DNA of 64,000 nt, from positions 604,907-668,906 of the forward strand of contig NZ_LMPQ01000010.1 of NCBI RefSeq assembly GCF_001423905.1, read 5' to 3'. Source of the DNA: Frigoribacterium sp. Leaf186 (lineage in GTDB: Bacteria; Actinomycetota; Actinomycetes; Actinomycetales; Microbacteriaceae). The position numbers and the translations under genes were made by a program. Positions 62,715-64,000 of the stretch are shown one piece after another. The first letter of the stretch is position 1; each line of letters begins with the position of its first letter. The notes under the pieces were generated by a model. It ran no database searches. It was not told the origin of the DNA and saw nothing but the letters and a program-made list of their open reading frames with translations.

Positions 62715-62747
62715 GTCAGGCGGGTGAGGTGTCGTCGGCCGACGAGA

Positions 62748-62779
62748 AGAGGCGGCTCCCCCTGGGGGGAGCCGCCTCT
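62748..62779. terminator. Strong hairpin terminator between crgA and the rhomboid gene
   Basis: The 14-bp GC-rich stem 62748-62761 pairs with 62766-62779 around CTGG. It lies between converging genes and can act in both directions. Confidence 0.8.
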
Positions 62780-62801
62780 CGTCGTTCGTGGGGTCGAGCC
62801 G

Positions 62802-63653
62802 TCAGATCAGGCCGACCAGCTGGGCCGATCGCGCCAGCAGCGCGGCGAGCACGATCACCCCGATCGCGACGAGCACGGCGATCTGCACCGCGTGCTTCGA
62901 CCGGTGACGCGTCTTCGAGAACACGAACGCGATGGCCCCACCGACGACGATGCCCCCGAGGTGGGCCTGCCACGCGATGCCCGGGATGATGAACCCGATC
63001 GCCAGGTTGATGCCCACGAGCACGAGCAGCTGGATGCTGCGGCCGCCGAGGCTGCGGGCGATGACGAAGAACGCCGCCATCAGACCGAAGATGGCGCCCG
63101 AGGCACCGACCACGAGGCTGCCGGGTGCCAACAGGGCCACGGCGGCCGACCCGCCGATGCCCGAGATGAGGTACAGGGCGGCGAAGCGCCCCCGGCCGAG
63201 CTGGCGTTCGAGTTCGGCCCCGAAGATGTACAGCGAGTACATGTTGAACAGGATGTGGAAGAAACTGCCGTGGACGAACATCGTCGTCACGGCCCGCCAC
63301 GGCTGGCTGATCTCGAGCGGGGCGTAGAACGCCAGGCTCTGCGTGACGAGGCCGTTGCCGGCCCCACCCGTCACGAGCTGCAACAGGAACACCGCGACCG
63401 TCACGCCGATGATGGCGTACGTGACCACCGGCGCCCCACGTCGGGAGGCGCTGCGGACGCGGGTGACGACCTGCGGTTGGAGGCGCGGAGCGTTGCCCCG
63501 CGCCTCCTTCACGCACTCGGGGCAGTGGACTCCCACGGCGGCGGGCGTCTGGCACTCACCGCAGATGGTGCGACCGCACCGTTGGCACAGCACGAAGCTC
63601 TGCCGGTCGGGGTGCCGGTAGCAGTAGTTCGCCCGGTCGTGCGGATCGGTCAC
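62802..63653 (-). CDS. Rhomboid intramembrane serine protease with N-terminal zinc finger
   Basis: 283 residues. An N-terminal B-box-like zinc motif (CYRH, CQRCGRTICGEC, HCPEC; about 11-47) precedes six or more helices. The catalytic Ser is in VVGASGAIFG and the His in WQAHLGGIVVG, with HGSFFHILFNMYSL as the L1/oxyanion Asn-His segment. Substrate unknown. GTG start one base after the ppiA stop, so it is cotranscribed with ppiA. Confidence 0.94.
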   Translation of the reverse strand: MTDPHDRANYCYRHPDRQSFVLCQRCGRTICGECQTPAAVGVHCPECVKEARGNAPRLQPQVVTRVRSASRRGAPVVTYAIIGVTVAVFLLQLVTGGAGNGLVTQSLAFYAPLEISQPWRAVTTMFVHGSFFHILFNMYSLYIFGAELERQLGRGRFAALYLISGIGGSAAVALLAPGSLVVGASGAIFGLMAAFFVIARSLGGRSIQLLVLVGINLAIGFIIPGIAWQAHLGGIVVGGAIAFVFSKTRHRSKHAVQIAVLVAIGVIVLAALLARSAQLVGLI

Positions 63654-64000
63654 CTAGACCTCGTCGATGGTGACGCTCTGGAGCACCACGTCGTCGAGCG
63701 GCTTGTCGCGCGCGTCGGTCTTGACGGCCTCGATGGCGTCGACGACCTTCTTCGACTCGTCGTCGGCGACCTCGCCGAAGATGGTGTGCTTGCCCTGCAG
63801 CCACGGGGTCGGGACCGTCGTGATGAAGAACTGCGAGCCGTTGGTGCCCTTGCCGCCGCGCGAGCCGGCGTTGGCCATCGCGAAGATGTAGGGAGCGTTG
63901 AAGTTCAGCTCGGGGTGGATCTCGTCGTCGAACTGGTAGCCGGGTCCGCCGACGCCCTGGCCGAGGGGGTCGCCGCCCTGCAGCATGAAGTCCTTGATGA
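63654..64000 (-). CDS. ppiA: Peptidyl-prolyl cis-trans isomerase, cyclophilin type (N-terminus beyond window)
   Basis: The visible C-terminal 115 residues include [21 protein letters not shown] and [11 protein letters not shown], all cyclophilin core motifs. It accelerates proline isomerisation during protein folding. The start lies beyond the right edge. The order ppiA-rhomboid-crgA matches the oriC-proximal arrangement of other actinobacteria. Confidence 0.96.
   Translation of the reverse strand, partial: IKDFMLQGGDPLGQGVGGPGYQFDDEIHPELNFNAPYIFAMANAGSRGGKGTNGSQFFITTVPTPWLQGKHTIFGEVADDESKKVVDAIEAVKTDARDKPLDDVVLQSVTIDEV

Noticed and set aside
62640-62747. Considered as oriC because of two DnaA boxes
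   Set aside because: No dnaA or dnaN adjoins, and there are too few boxes and no AT-rich unwinding region of typical size.

Overview
The window is chromosomal DNA of a high-GC actinobacterium, most probably of the family Microbacteriaceae. The evidence is the very GC-rich codon use, the tilS-hpt-ftsH cluster, the coproporphyrin-dependent haem genes (hemQ, a ferrochelatase with a CRPGCC tail), nucS, and the fhaA-fhaB-pstP-rodA-pbpA-pknA-pknB / trpG / class E sortase / crgA / rhomboid / ppiA block. That block lies a few genes from dnaA in other actinobacteria, so oriC is probably not far beyond the right edge. No prophage, insertion sequence or CRISPR array was seen. Both edges cut a gene: ftsH on the left and ppiA on the right.

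Layout. 1-5.6 kb: ftsH, hpt, tilS (minus strand), divergent ppa, and an M23 peptidase. 5.9-6.4 kb: tRNA-Glu, tRNA-Asp and tRNA-Phe behind a consensus promoter, then a short tandem repeat. 6.4-23.3 kb: a GT-C type glycosyltransferase, an amino-acid block (DDAH-like amidinohydrolase, Lrp regulator, a large PutA-like protein with degenerate active sites, MarR regulator), an AlkA-like glycosylase, a GntR protein with two HTH domains, a flavin-reductase-fold protein, pfkA, an NfeD/flotillin pair, an oxidoreductase and two tandem GntR genes. 23.6-35.9 kb: the haem locus, hemE-hemY, hemQ-hemH-hemC-hemD-hemB-hemL on the minus strand with translationally coupled overlaps, and hemA on the plus strand. 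A trio of small membrane-stress genes lies inside it. 35.9-51.4 kb: accessory housekeeping genes, including a Nudix protein, a beta-lactamase-like protein without catalytic residues, an M13 peptidase, a uracil permease, a MATE exporter, LacI and GntR-like regulators, nucS, a small unknown gene with a near-consensus promoter, HAD and MFS genes, a CDF transporter, paired crcB, a universal stress protein, an SRAP protein and tRNA-Leu. 51.5-64 kb: the cell-growth and Ser/Thr-kinase operon, then trpG, sortase, crgA, two DnaA boxes, a rhomboid protease and ppiA.

Expression style. Many genes start 6-8 nt after a TANNNT -10 hexamer, which indicates leaderless mRNAs. Others carry clear Shine-Dalgarno sequences or 1-4 nt stop/start overlaps.

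The most unusual signal is not a gene. The word CGAGGAGGCGCG, often extended to CGAGGAGGCGCGGGTCG, occurs in both orientations about every 4 kb, both between and inside genes. It leaves the same RASS peptide in unrelated proteins. Other points worth checking are the catalytically degenerate PutA-like and beta-lactamase-like proteins, the double-HTH GntR regulator, compound tandem repeats at convergent gene ends, and a small unknown protein behind a near-perfect promoter.
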